From Powellomyces hirtus (Eukaryota > Chytridiomycota > Chytridiomycetes > Spizellomycetales > Powellomycetaceae): a stretch of 64,000 bases of DNA. The stretch lies in NCBI GenBank assembly GCA_025526995.1, contig JAHLKG010000035.1, forward strand, positions 1 to 64,000, read 5' to 3'. Under the pieces are notes generated by a model that was not told where the DNA came from, ran no database searches, and was given only the letters and a program-made list of their open reading frames with translations. Below are positions 8,995 through 18,940 of this stretch, piece by piece (within the stretch, counting starts at the first letter, position 1; every line of letters begins with the position of its first letter). The translations under genes and the position numbers were made by a program.

Positions 8995-11900
8995 TACCTC
9001 TCGTTCGAGGAATGTATCACATCTCGCCAACTCCGATGGCTTTCGCTACTCAAACTCGCTCAAGGACAAACGCGTCCAATGTACCGACACACGCGTCCAA
9101 TACATCGATTCAAGCACTCAACCTGTCGACAGACGCTACCGGTATGGCGGTCACGCGTTCTACCCCGCTCCAAGCCACGTCGGAGGGGCCGGCTGCCCCG
9201 AATGGGGGGCCAGCCGGCCCCATACTCTCCAGTGAGGGGGCTGGCCGCCCCAATTTGAGGCTGGCCAGCCCCCCACTGGAGAGTGAGAGTTGTGGGTGCT
9301 GTGGTGGGGGGCCGGCCGCCCCAAAGGCATCGGATGATGCCGAGGATGGTGCCCCCTCGGGGGCACCATCCGCCGATGCCGCCGCCGCTGCTGCTTTGGC
9401 GGCTTCTTCTGGGGCTTGTTCTGGTCCCTCTTTTCCAGTCAACGAAGGAACCCTCTGGCATCACCGATTGGGCCATCCTGGCACTCACATCATGAAGCAA
9501 CTCAAGCTCCCAATGACCAACGAAGTCTGCAAAGGTTGCGAGTTTGGTAAGCACAAGCACTCACCATTCAACGGTACGATGACACGGTCCAAGACGCCAC
9601 TCGATCGCCTACATTTCGACCTAAACGGTCTGCACATACCCGCGGTTGGCAATGAGAAATATGCCCTCGTTGTGATCGATGACCATTCACGCTTCACATG
9701 GATCTTCTTCTTGAAGACGAAGAGCGAATCTACTGCAAAATTGATTGAATTCATCAATTTCATCGAAAAACAGACCAACGAAAGGGTCAGATGACTTCAT
9801 TCCGATCGAGGGGGGGAGTTTGTCAATCACGATCTGAAAGAATTCATTTCAAAAAAGGGCATTCTGCACGAACTCACCGCTGCAGATTCCCCACAGTCTA
9901 ACAGTGTAGCTGAAAGGTTCAACCTCACCCTGTTCGACACCATTCGTTCTTTGGAACACTCATACGGCATCCCAAAACAACTCTGGACAGAGTTAGCGGC
10001 TACATCAGTCTACTTACGGAATCGCCTACCCCACAAGTCCAATAACAACATTTCGCCGTACAAACGGCTCAACGGCAAAGAGCCCTCACTTTCTCACCTT
10101 CGTGTGATTTGGGCCGATGCCTTCGTGCATCTCGTCAAGAGAAAACAAGCCTCAAAGTTGGCACCGCGCGCCACATGTCTCAAACTCATCGGTTACGAAT
10201 TTAACAGCGCTTACCGCTGTTGGGATGACAACCGTCAAGAAATAGTCATTTCTCGCAATGTAACGTTTGACAAACCCTTGGCACTCGAACTAGCAAAAGA
10301 TTACATCCCACCTGAAGAACTCTATGAAGCCAAAGAGATTCTCAACTGACGTGATGGCCCGGAAGGCCCCGAATTCCTCTGCAAATGGCTAGGATTCGAA
10401 GGCGAAGATAATACATGGGAACCGCTCGAAAATGTCAATCACTTGACGGTCTTTGCTAATTACATCAACAAGAAGACGGCGATTGCCCTTTCGGCTGCAA
10501 GTACTGAAAAACCCCAACCTACAAACAAGCTTTCTCATCAGACGACGCGCCAAAGTGGACCAAGGCCATAAATGCCAAATTGAAGTCCCTTCATACCATT
10601 GAAACATGGGAAGCCATTAACCCCAAATCCTTACTGCACAATCAACAGCCCATCTGCACCAAATGGGTATTCAAGATTAAGCGAGACCTGAATGGTCAAC
10701 CCCAACGATACAAGGCCCGGCTTGTAGTGAAAGGCTTCAAACAACACTATGGCATCGACTACAATGAAACCTACGCTCCGGTTGCCAAGATAGCTACCCA
10801 ACGCGTCCTTCTTGCTCTCGCCGCCAGCCTAGGCTTGAAATGCCATCAAATGGATGTAGTAACCGCATTCATGAATGGGATTGTTACCGAGACCATCCTA
10901 ATCTATGCCCCTGAAGGCTCTGGCTTTCCGCCTGGGACCATCCTTTGACTCCGAAAGGCCCTTTACAGTCTGAAACAAGCCCCGCGTGAATGGTACTCCC
11001 TACTTTACAAAGAACTGACTTCTTTGGGATTCAAGCGCCTGGCAAATGACAATGCCGTCTACATCAGAACTCTACCTGAAAGTGACTCATCGCAGTGCAT
11101 CTTCGTCTACATCAACGATCTCCTCATTTTCGCAAAGACCGAATCGGAAATCTTGTCAATCAAGACATCCCTGCACAACGAGTTCAACATGACAGACCTA
11201 GGCGAGGTCAACCACAACCTAGGAATGAGAGTTCGACGCGATTACTCAAGGCACGTCATCTTTCTCGATCAAGAGTCATATGTAAATGACATCCTCAAGC
11301 GCTTTGGTATGCAAGATTGCAAGCCCGTCAATACTCCGATGGACGAGACCAAGCTCGAACCCTACGAAGTTGAAAATACAAAGACTTCCCCCAACCCGCA
11401 AGAAGGAGAATACCGTGAAATCGTTGGTTCTCTCATGTACCTGATGATATGCACGCGTCCTGACATCGCTGTCGCGGTCAGTATGCTTTCTCGCTTCGCA
11501 AGCAACCCTTCGCCTCAACATCTGCAAGCTGCAAAGCGCGTCCTTCGCTACCTACGAGGAACATCAGATTACAGCCTCTGCATCGGCGGAAATAACGTCA
11601 CCCTTCACGGCTACAGCGATGCCGATTGGGGAAACAACATCCTTGACTGACGGTCAATCACTGGCTACCTTTTCTACATTGGAAATGCGGGCCCCGTCAC
11701 ATTGGCTTTGAAGCGCCAACCCACCGTTGCTCTCTCATCTACCCAAGCTGAATATATGGCACTTTCATTCGCCACTCAAGAAACAATCTGGCTTCGCTCA
11801 CTTCTGCAAGAACTTCAAATCCCCGAATATCTCGATGAAAATGCTTGACCCACAACGATCTACGAAGACAATCAGTCATGCATCTCGTTGGCAATGAATC

Positions 11901-12139
11901 CCGTGCATCACGTCCGTACCAAGCACATCGACATTCGACATCACTTCATCCGTGATCATATTGACAAGGAGATCCACCTGGAGTACTTACCCACCGCTGA
12001 AATGGTCGCCGACTCACTTACGAAGCCTTTACCGGCCCCGGCATTCAAATACCATCGCAAAAGCATGTGCATCAAGCACTACGACAGCACCATCACGCCA
12101 ATGACGAAAGCGTCCATGACAGAGCTCCCGAATGAGTAA
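8995..12139 (+). pseudogene. A1 pol, second part: integrase, chromodomain, RT, RNase H
   Basis: Continues the A1 frame after B1. Order: a low-complexity Thr/Ser/Pro then Ala/Gly/Pro-rich spacer (9060-9430), GAG-pre-integrase WHHRLGHPG (~9456) with C-x2-C, integrase core (HFDLNG ~9616, HSDRGGEF ~9800, SVAERF ~9905), chromodomain (~10320-10450), RT ([10 protein letters not shown] ~10660; YIND ~11107 in place of YVDD) and RNase H to 12139. In-frame TGA codons occur at 9792, 10347, 10946, 11648 and 11846; all but the one at 10347 correspond to CGA in better copies. A 1 bp deletion near 10517 shifts the frame. The copy cannot encode active RT. Confidence 0.88.
9185..9370 (+). repeat. GC-rich palindrome cluster inside A1 pol
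   Basis: Three hairpins in about 190 bp. GGGGCCGGCTG at 9185-9195 pairs with 9211-9221. An arm of about 21 bp at 9225-9246 pairs with 9263-9283. GATGGTGCCCCC at 9345-9356 pairs perfectly with 9359-9370 around a 2 bp loop. The reading frame stays open through all of them in A1 and A2. They encode the spacer between protease and integrase. A3 and A4 have different palindromes at the same place. Confidence 0.8.
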
Positions 12140-12165
12140 AATCCCATCATTGCAGATCGATTGCT

Positions 12166-12178
12166 CGGACAGGGGGTG
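12166..12178 (+). other. Polypurine tract of A1
   Basis: GGACAGGGGGTG lies immediately before the 3' LTR, the expected place for plus-strand priming. Confidence 0.7.
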
Positions 12179-12548
12179 TATTGGAATGTTGAGACTTGCG
12201 TACTCAACGTTTGGTCCTTACATTAGATCCTTACTTGGATTCTCCAACTAGAACGCATGACCACCATACCGGTAACGCTAAGAGCTGAATTGGATCCCGT
12301 GTGATCATGTGATTGGAGAAAAAGTAGATTAGAAAGCTCGACAAGCGAGACATTACTGATAAGACTTTAAGACATAAATTTACATTCACATACATTACAT
12401 CTCCGTGCATCTGACAACGCTACATCGTCAGCTGCATCACAGAAGAGCTCTGTAACCCCCTTTTTACGAAGTATACTGAAGGCTGCATCGAATTCGGCCA
12501 ATCCTCTGCATTTCCGATAAAGTACTGGAAACGCCGATATCTCCAATA
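12179..12548 (+). repeat. 3' LTR of A1
   Basis: 370 bp LTR starting TATTGGA and ending TCCAATA. It has several differences from the 5' LTR at 1508-1876, including altered CACGTG motifs. Confidence 0.92.
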
Positions 12549-12737
12549 GATACAGCAGCAATATAACCACGTACAAGACACGCTTTTCCATATTTCAGGA
12601 GACATGTGATAATGAGACTTGTTTCAGCCACTCCTAGCTAACTCCAACCCGCATTCATTTGGGAATTGAACCAGTGGCTTAGGGAGATAGTCCTCATTGC
12701 TTACGATGGTGGTTTTAGGACGCGGGGCATATGGCAC
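12549..12737. repeat. Unidentified repeat beside A LTRs, then unassigned sequence
   Basis: 12549-12617 is an inverted, diverged copy of 40373-40442; both abut the 3' end of an A-family LTR, so two A elements appear to have entered the same unidentified repeat. I recognise no coding sequence here. The stretch 12618-12737 contains nothing I can name. Confidence 0.5.
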
Positions 12738-13596
12738 AGAGAGCTTTGAGTCACTCATTGTGTCTCCGGAGTCCAGGGCAGATGACCTGATTCTGGAGTT
12801 CCTCTCTGCAAGGCTTCTGCATGAGGAGACATGCCGCTCTGAAGGAGAGGATGGCAGTGGAAAGGACGGCAGGGCCTTCGATGGCAGGAGCCAGATTAGC
12901 AACACCACTATGAAGAAGGCAGGAGGGCCTTGCTTCTGTTGTGGAAAGGAAGGGCACTTCAAGAAGGAGGCTGGCAGCAGAGCAGCAGAGCCCAGAGGCG
13001 AACCAGGCTGCAGCAGGGATGGCCATTGGATCATCGAATGAGGTGCATCACAGCACATGACCAGCAACAGAGCCTGGTTGAGCGACTTGCAACCTCTCAA
13101 CGATGCTAGGGTGCATCTGGCTGACAACAGGATGGTGCAGGTGCCCCAGAAGAGCACAGCAACCATCCAGACGGCGCTCCCTAATGGCAGGACCACTACC
13201 TGCACCTTCAAAGATGTCTGGTTTATGCCCAACCTCAAACAAAGCCTTCTGTCAGTTGCTCAATTGGAGAGAGCAGGAGCCGACATCCAGTTTGTTGGGA
13301 TAAGATTCAAAATCAGGACCAGTAAGGGGGTGCTTGCTCTCAGTTGCAATTATCAGAATGGTCTTCATGCCCTGGGACACCCCCTGGATGCTGCTGCCCA
13401 GTACCATGCTGTTGCCATCAGCACAACTGCAGCAACTCTGGAGACCTGTCATCGAGGCCTGGGCATCCCAACCATCAGAGCGTCCAGCTTATGGCAAGGA
13501 AGGGCCTGGTCCAAGGCATGGAAGCAGTAGGAGTGCTGGAAACCGCACCCTGCTCAACCTGTGCTCTAGGCAATGCCACCACGCTGCCCTGCCCAA
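12738..13596 (+). pseudogene. Copia family C Gag-protease relic, first part
   Basis: Plus-strand relic beginning inside a Copia UBN2-type Gag (SFESLIVSPESRADDLILEF), followed by the zinc knuckle C-x2-C-x4-H and a protease region whose DSG is damaged (a TGA precedes GASQHMT at 13039-13041). After that comes the conserved block FKDVWFMPNLKQSLLSV (~13207-13257). The pre-integrase part is frameshifted near 13500. Better preserved in family B, the same domains show this is an ordinary Copia element without a gypsy-like Gag. It is cut at 13596 by B2 and resumes at 18941. No intact LTR of this family is visible. Confidence 0.75.
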
Positions 13597-14096
13597 TGTT
13601 GAGACGTCTTGACATCTACAAACAGGAACTCAGCATACCAGATAGGTTGCTAGGTTGTTGTCAAGACTTGCAGAGGGTCTGAAGGTGCTTCCCAAGGTAG
13701 GGAAGGTCGCCTGTGGTGTTTGGCAGAGTGTACTAGACAAGTAGAGTGTGTTGGACTGTTATTGTATTGGTTGGGGATGCCCAGAGGGCGTCCTTTTATA
13801 ACAATTTGGATCATAGTACATGTGTAGTGACAATCTAACTGTGCCCTAGCTTGGCCAAGACGGCCCTGGCCTGACCTAGTATTGTTCCCAATCACAGGGT
13901 GTCTTTTTGCCTTTTCTTGGCGCTTCTATCAGCGCTCCAGACGTGTTCTAGGCCTTCCCAGGCCCTCTCCAGCTATTCTGGATCGTTCTAGACCATTCTG
14001 GACCATTCCAGACCATTCTAGACACAAGTGGATGTCCTCCCACATGTCCCGTGTGCTCTAAGTCCTCCCAGAGGCGCCCACAGGTAGATTCCAACA
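13597..14096 (-). repeat. 3' LTR of B2
   Basis: 500 bp, TG...CA termini on the minus strand; differs from the B1 LTRs by about one base (GTGGTG for GTAGTG near 13713). Confidence 0.93.
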
Positions 14097-14103
14097 CTCC
14101 CAC

Positions 14104-17100
14104 TCACGAAACATGTTTTGTGATCCCACAGGCGTCCCTCAGTTTCAAGAACTGATCCCTAGCCAGTGGTTTTGTCAAGATGTCTGCAACCATGTCCTGA
14201 GTCGAGAGATACTCTAATGCAATCTCCAAGCGTCCTAGTGCTTCTCTGATAAAGTGGTACCTCACTTCAATGTGTTTGGTGCTGGCATGCAATGTCGGGT
14301 TCTTAGCAAGAGCAATGGCACCCTGGTTGTCCCCAAAGAGCATTGTGGGTCCATCCTGCTTGAATCCGAGCTCCCCTGCAAGCAGACGAAGCCAAACAGC
14401 TTCCTTGGTGCACTGGGCTAGTGCCATGTACTCTGCTTCCGTGCTTGAAAGAGCTACAGTGGTCTGCCGCTTGGATTGCCAGGTGATAGGCCCGTTGAAC
14501 ATGAAGATGAATCCAGTGGTTGATCTCCTTGTGTCCAAACATCCAGCATAGTCGGAATCCGAGTATCCAACCAGCTTCCTAGGCTCAGAGACATTCTCTT
14601 TGCCTCCCAGAAGGATTCCAAGTTCGCTTGTGCCCTTCAGGTATCTGATGATCCGCTTGGCAGCACTCCAATGCTCCTTTCCAGGCTTTGCAAGGTACTT
14701 GGACACAATTCCAACTGCAGCAGCAATGTCAGGGCGTGTTCCTAGCATGGCATAGATCAAACTGCCCACTGCATTCCTGTATGGCACAGAGCTCATCTCC
14801 AGCTCCTCCGTCTCATTCTGAGGTGCCATGTTGTTTCTGAGGTGCAGTCCATGTTCCATAGGCGTGGCATGAACCTTGGCATCTCCCATGTTGAATTTCG
14901 AAACGACCTCTTCAACATACTTCTTCTGAGACAACCAGATGGTGCGGGTGCTTCTGCTCCGTCTGATGTGAATCCCAAGGAAGTAATTCAGCTCTCCAAG
15001 GTCTGTCATCTCAAAAGCTCGCCTCAGCTCCTTCTTGACATCCCCCAGCTGTTCCTTGCTTGATGAGGCCACAATGAGGTCGTCCACATAGATCAGAATG
15101 TACTCTGTTGTCCCATTCTGACTCCTGTAGTACATGCAAGGCTCTGCAGTCGACTGCACAAAGCCCATAGACTTCAGTTTGTGGTCTATCTTGTGGTTGA
15201 AGCGCCTTGCTGATTGCTTGAGGCCGTAGAGGGGTCTCCCAAGCTTGCAGACCCGTCCTGGATGCTTGGAATCCTCAAAGCCCTCCGGTTGGCGCATGTA
15301 GATCACATAGTCCAGATCCCCTTGCAAGAATGCTGTCTTCACGTCCATCTGATGTGCTTCCAAGTCGTCTGTGGCAATAATGGAGAACAGCAGTCTCATG
15401 GGACCAAACTTGGCAACAGGAGCAAATGTCTCCTGATAGTCCAATCCCTCTCTCTGAGAGAATCCCTTGGCAACAAGTCTTGCCTTGTATCTGTCAAGCT
15501 CTCCTGTGTCCTTCAGCTTTCGTTTGAAGACCCACTTGCATCCAATAGCTTTTCTGCCCGTTGGCAGATCCACAAGTTGCCATGTCCCATTCTTGGCAAG
15601 AGCATCCATCTCTTCCTGAGCAGCCTGACGCCATTGTGAAGCATCTGGCATGGTCTGGCTCTCCTTGTAGCTTGTGGGCTCGTTTGAGACAAAGGAGACA
15701 GCATAGGCAACTGCAGCAACGTTTGCAGCGTTGCTTGAAGCCTTCCACCACTCTCCTGGCGGCTTCCTGAGTCTTTTGGGGGTTGGAGAAGGCTCTGCAG
15801 CACTCTCATAGTCAGAGGACGGCTCAGGGGTCCGTTCCCTCATGTTCTCCTCTCCCTCTGACATGGCTGTGTCCTCAGAGTCGTCACTGACATCCTGCAG
15901 CTCGTCACTGACATCCTGCAGCTCGTCACTGACATCCTGCAGCTTCATTTCAGGCCCAATTCCCACTTCCAGGCTCTCAGCAGGCAATTGGGGCGTCTGA
16001 GCAGACTGGAGGGATGGAATGAAGCTCTTCTCATCGAATTTGACACTTCTGGAGAACAGGATCTTCTTAGTCTGTATGTCCATAAGCCGGTATTCCTTGC
16101 TGTGGGAGCTATACCCCAGCATGATGCACTTGACAGCAGCATCATCCAGCTTCTGGCGCTTGTTGGGTTGAATGTAGGCATAGGCAATGCATCCAAACGT
16201 CCTCAAATGTCCCAGAGATGGTGGGATACCATGGAACATCTCATAAGGCGTCTTGGGGCATGCAACAGTGGGAGATCTGTTCCTCAGATAGACTGCTGTC
16301 ATGATTGCTTCTCCCCAGAAACGCTTGTCCAAGCCTGACTGCTTCAACAAACATCTCCCCATCTCCACAAGGGTACGGTTGGCTCGTTCAGCAACACCAT
16401 TTTGCTGTGGAGTATTTACTGAACTCCTCTGATGCTGTGTGCCCTTCTCCTTGAAGTGGTCCCTTAGCAAGTTGCTCATGTACTCGCCTCCTGGGTCGGA
16501 TCTGACAGCTTTGATCTGCTTTCCATGTAGGGGGACAAGTGCTGCTTCCAGCTCCTGATAGTGCCTAGCAACTTCTCCCTTGGTCTTCATAAGGCAAACA
16601 TGGAAATATCTCGTCTTGTCATCAATGAATGTGACGAAATAGCGATATCCAGTGATTGTGGGTGGTTCAACTGGTCCCCAGACATCTGTGTGGATCAATC
16701 CCAGCTTCTCTGATGCTCTGGAGGCCTGTGCCTTGGGGAATGGCGCTCTGCTTGCTTTGCTGAGTGCACAAGTGTCACAAATGCTCAAGCTCCCACTAGT
16801 TTGAACGCCCTTGGCAAGCTTGGTGAGCCTTCCAATGTCTGCAACGTTCAAATGGCCGAGTCTCTGATGCCATAGGGACAAGTCCTGACTTGTTGTGTCC
16901 CTTCCAACATTGTGGGCAATCCCAGCATTTGCCTGCCCATGTGTTGTCTCGAATGTGTAGACAAATTGGTTCTCTTTGGCAAGGAAAGCCGTCCCATCCT
17001 TTGCAATGATCCGAGCAGCTTGTGGTCCCACTTCAAAACAAGCTCCAGCTTTGGCAAGGCGAGCCAGTGATAGGAGGTTCTTGGTCATCTTGGGGACGTG

Positions 17101-18177
17101 CCAGCAGTTCTGGATTTGCAGGGGCACTGTCTTCCCCTCTATGTTGATCACCCATGTGTGAAGCGTTCCATGCCCCACAGCTTCCAATGTGTGATTGTCT
17201 GCCATCTCAATGGCGACAGGAGACATCTTCTCATAGTCCTCAAACAGCTCTCTGCGGCCAGTCATGTGCTGAGAGGCTCCTGAGTCCAAAATCCAAGTGT
17301 TGGATGTCAGGGATGGCATCTGAGTTCCAATGGTGGTGAAAGCAAAGCCTCCAGGCGTCTGTTGAGTCGAGTTGGCCTGGTTTAGGCCCTTCTTCTCGTC
17401 TGCTGCCCTCTTGTGGCATTCCTTCTTGATGTGGCCCTTCTTGTTGCAGTAGTGACAGACTGCCTCCTTCTTCCAATCTGGCTTTCCCCCAGCCTTGTTG
17501 GTCTTCTGAGCATTCCCTTTGGTGTCAGCTTGTGTGAAGAAGGCTTTTGCTGCCTTTCCAGAGTTCTTCTTTCCATCTGCACGCCTCATTTCCTCCTGCA
17601 ACAGCCTGGATGTCACAAAAGCCAAGTCCAGCTTCTCACTGGTCGACTCCAGAGTCATCACAAGGGTGTCAAAGGCTTCTGGAAGGGAAGAGAGCAAGGA
17701 GAACACATGGTCCTCCTCAGAAACGGGAGCTCCGATGGCTGCAAGTTCCTGTGTCATCCTCTTGATCTTGTTGATGTGGATGGTCATGGAATCAGTTGGG
17801 TCCATTGTCACAGTGAGGAACCGACGTCTCAGGAAGTGTCTGTTGGCAACCCCCTTCTTCTCATGCACCTCCCTCAGCTTTTCCCATGCTTCAAGGGCGG
17901 ATTCGGCCTCATGAACATGCATCAATTGCTCATCATTCAAAGACATGATCAGCAGAGCCAGAGCTCTCTCATCTCGACGTATCCAGTCGTCTGATGCTGT
18001 GTTGGTGGCCTTGGCAGTTCCAGAGCCGTCCTTGATGTCAATGGCATCCCAAAGTCCCTTCTCAATCAACAGCATCTTCATTTTCAACTTCCAAAGGTGA
18101 AAGTTCTCCCCAGTGAACCTCTCAATGGACACTCGGATGTCAGAGTCGCCAGCCATCTTGTGCAAAGAGTGTGGCAA
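14104..18177 (-). CDS. Copia Gag-Pol polyprotein, intact (B2)
   Basis: 1357-residue uninterrupted polyprotein that reads the same as that of B1 throughout my comparison; the base difference near 15571 is silent. Domains are as in B1: UBN2-like Gag, zinc knuckle, DSGAS protease, D,D,E integrase, acidic linker with three LQDVSDE units, YVDD reverse transcriptase and RNase H. All catalytic motifs are intact, so the protein should be functional if expressed. Its own promoter may be weakened, because the 5' LTR TATA box is changed. It lies antisense within relic C. Confidence 0.95.
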   Translation of the reverse strand: MPHSLHKMAGDSDIRVSIERFTGENFHLWKLKMKMLLIEKGLWDAIDIKDGSGTAKATNTASDDWIRRDERALALLIMSLNDEQLMHVHEAESALEAWEKLREVHEKKGVANRHFLRRRFLTVTMDPTDSMTIHINKIKRMTQELAAIGAPVSEEDHVFSLLSSLPEAFDTLVMTLESTSEKLDLAFVTSRLLQEEMRRADGKKNSGKAAKAFFTQADTKGNAQKTNKAGGKPDWKKEAVCHYCNKKGHIKKECHKRAADEKKGLNQANSTQQTPGGFAFTTIGTQMPSLTSNTWILDSGASQHMTGRRELFEDYEKMSPVAIEMADNHTLEAVGHGTLHTWVINIEGKTVPLQIQNCWHVPKMTKNLLSLARLAKAGACFEVGPQAARIIAKDGTAFLAKENQFVYTFETTHGQANAGIAHNVGRDTTSQDLSLWHQRLGHLNVADIGRLTKLAKGVQTSGSLSICDTCALSKASRAPFPKAQASRASEKLGLIHTDVWGPVEPPTITGYRYFVTFIDDKTRYFHVCLMKTKGEVARHYQELEAALVPLHGKQIKAVRSDPGGEYMSNLLRDHFKEKGTQHQRSSVNTPQQNGVAERANRTLVEMGRCLLKQSGLDKRFWGEAIMTAVYLRNRSPTVACPKTPYEMFHGIPPSLGHLRTFGCIAYAYIQPNKRQKLDDAAVKCIMLGYSSHSKEYRLMDIQTKKILFSRSVKFDEKSFIPSLQSAQTPQLPAESLEVGIGPEMKLQDVSDELQDVSDELQDVSDDSEDTAMSEGEENMRERTPEPSSDYESAAEPSPTPKRLRKPPGEWWKASSNAANVAAVAYAVSFVSNEPTSYKESQTMPDASQWRQAAQEEMDALAKNGTWQLVDLPTGRKAIGCKWVFKRKLKDTGELDRYKARLVAKGFSQREGLDYQETFAPVAKFGPMRLLFSIIATDDLEAHQMDVKTAFLQGDLDYVIYMRQPEGFEDSKHPGRVCKLGRPLYGLKQSARRFNHKIDHKLKSMGFVQSTAEPCMYYRSQNGTTEYILIYVDDLIVASSSKEQLGDVKKELRRAFEMTDLGELNYFLGIHIRRSRSTRTIWLSQKKYVEEVVSKFNMGDAKVHATPMEHGLHLRNNMAPQNETEELEMSSVPYRNAVGSLIYAMLGTRPDIAAAVGIVSKYLAKPGKEHWSAAKRIIRYLKGTSELGILLGGKENVSEPRKLVGYSDSDYAGCLDTRRSTTGFIFMFNGPITWQSKRQTTVALSSTEAEYMALAQCTKEAVWLRLLAGELGFKQDGPTMLFGDNQGAIALAKNPTLHASTKHIEVRYHFIREALGRLEIALEYLSTQDMVADILTKPLARDQFLKLRDACGITKHVS

Positions 18178-18421
18178 AATGGGATAGTCCCGGTGTTCAA
18201 CCGCAAGTGGTCAGAACCTGCTCCAGAAAATCCACTCCAGTCCAGTCCACTCCAGACAATAGCTTGTTCGATGGTCAGACGCAGGTGTCCTATGCCTGCT
18301 ATTTAGGCTTCTCGAGTGCTCAAACAGTTCTCCAAGTCCTCAGCAGTACCAGTGATAGGCACAGTGATGTGTTTCCCAGATAGGGATAGAGGTGGAGTCA
18401 GTAATGTTCAGACAGCTGTGT

Positions 18422-18435
18422 CAGGGCTCATAACC
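18422..18435 (-). other. Primer-binding site of B2
   Basis: GGTTATGAGCCCTG on the minus strand directly after the 5' LTR, as in B1. Confidence 0.8.
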
Positions 18436-18935
18436 TGTTGAGACGTCTTGACATCTACAAACAGGAACTCAGCATACCAGATAGGTTGCTAGGTTGTTGT
18501 CAAGACTTGCAGAGGGTCTGAAGGTGCTTCCCAAGGTAGGGAAGGTCGCCTGTAGTGTTTGGCAGAGTGTACTAGACAAGTAGAGTGTGTTGGACTGTTT
18601 TTATATTGGTTGGGGATGCCCAGAGGGCGTCCTTTAATAACAATTTGGATCATAGTACATGTGTAGTGACAATCTAACTGTGCCCTAGCTTGGCCAAGAC
18701 GGCCCTGGCCTGGCCTAGTATTGTTCCCAATCACAGGGTGTCTTTTTGCCTTTTCTTGGCGCTTCTATCAGCGCTCCAGACGTGTTCTAGGCCTTCCCAG
18801 GCCCTCTCCAGCTATTCTGGATCGTTCTAGACCATTCTGGACCATTCCAGACCATTCTAGACACAAGTGGATGTCCTCCCACATGTCCCGTGTGCTCTAA
18901 GTCCTCCCAGAGGCGCCCACAGGTAGATTCCAACA
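18436..18935 (-). repeat. 5' LTR of B2
   Basis: 500 bp LTR. Relative to B1 it has a changed TATA box (TATTAAAG instead of TATAAAAG on the minus strand, near 18634-18641) and a T-rich change near 18600. It is followed by the CCCAA duplication. Confidence 0.93.
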
Positions 18936-18940
18936 CCCAA

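Larger units (their letters stand above)
1508..12548 (+). mobile_element. Copia family A element A1, interrupted by B1
   Basis: Full-length family A LTR retrotransposon with LTRs at 1508-1876 and 12179-12548, primer-binding site, gag-pol and polypurine tract. It is split by the 5339 bp element B1. Removing B1 plus one copy of its 5 bp target duplication restores a single reading frame across the junction (5344 bp, 1 mod 3, matching the frame change between 1991 and 9012). The flanks of A1 (ATTTC left, GATAC right) do not match, so its outer ends are not a clean insertion and recombination is likely. The copy is dead: at least six in-frame stops, a frameshift and a mutated RT active site. Confidence 0.9.
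13597..18935 (-). mobile_element. Intact Copia family B element B2
   Basis: 5339 bp copy of family B inserted in relic C, with target-site duplication CCCAA (13592-13596 and 18936-18940). Its internal sequence is almost identical to B1, but its LTRs (13597-14096 and 18436-18935) differ from each other at about five sites, and the left one is closer to B1. This is more LTR divergence than B1 shows despite nearly identical bodies, which suggests gene conversion between copies. The PBS is at 18422-18435. Confidence 0.95.

Noticed and set aside
9060..9560. Minus-strand and plus-strand GC-rich open frames over the A spacer as separate genes
   Set aside because: GC-rich palindromic sequence opens all frames; only the frame continuous with integrase has domains.
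694..11650. Possible reassignment of TGA to an amino acid, because so many A copies carry in-frame TGA
   Set aside because: The TGA codons are at CGA (Arg) positions and vary between copies; B and D use TGG for Trp and have no internal TGA. CpG decay is simpler.
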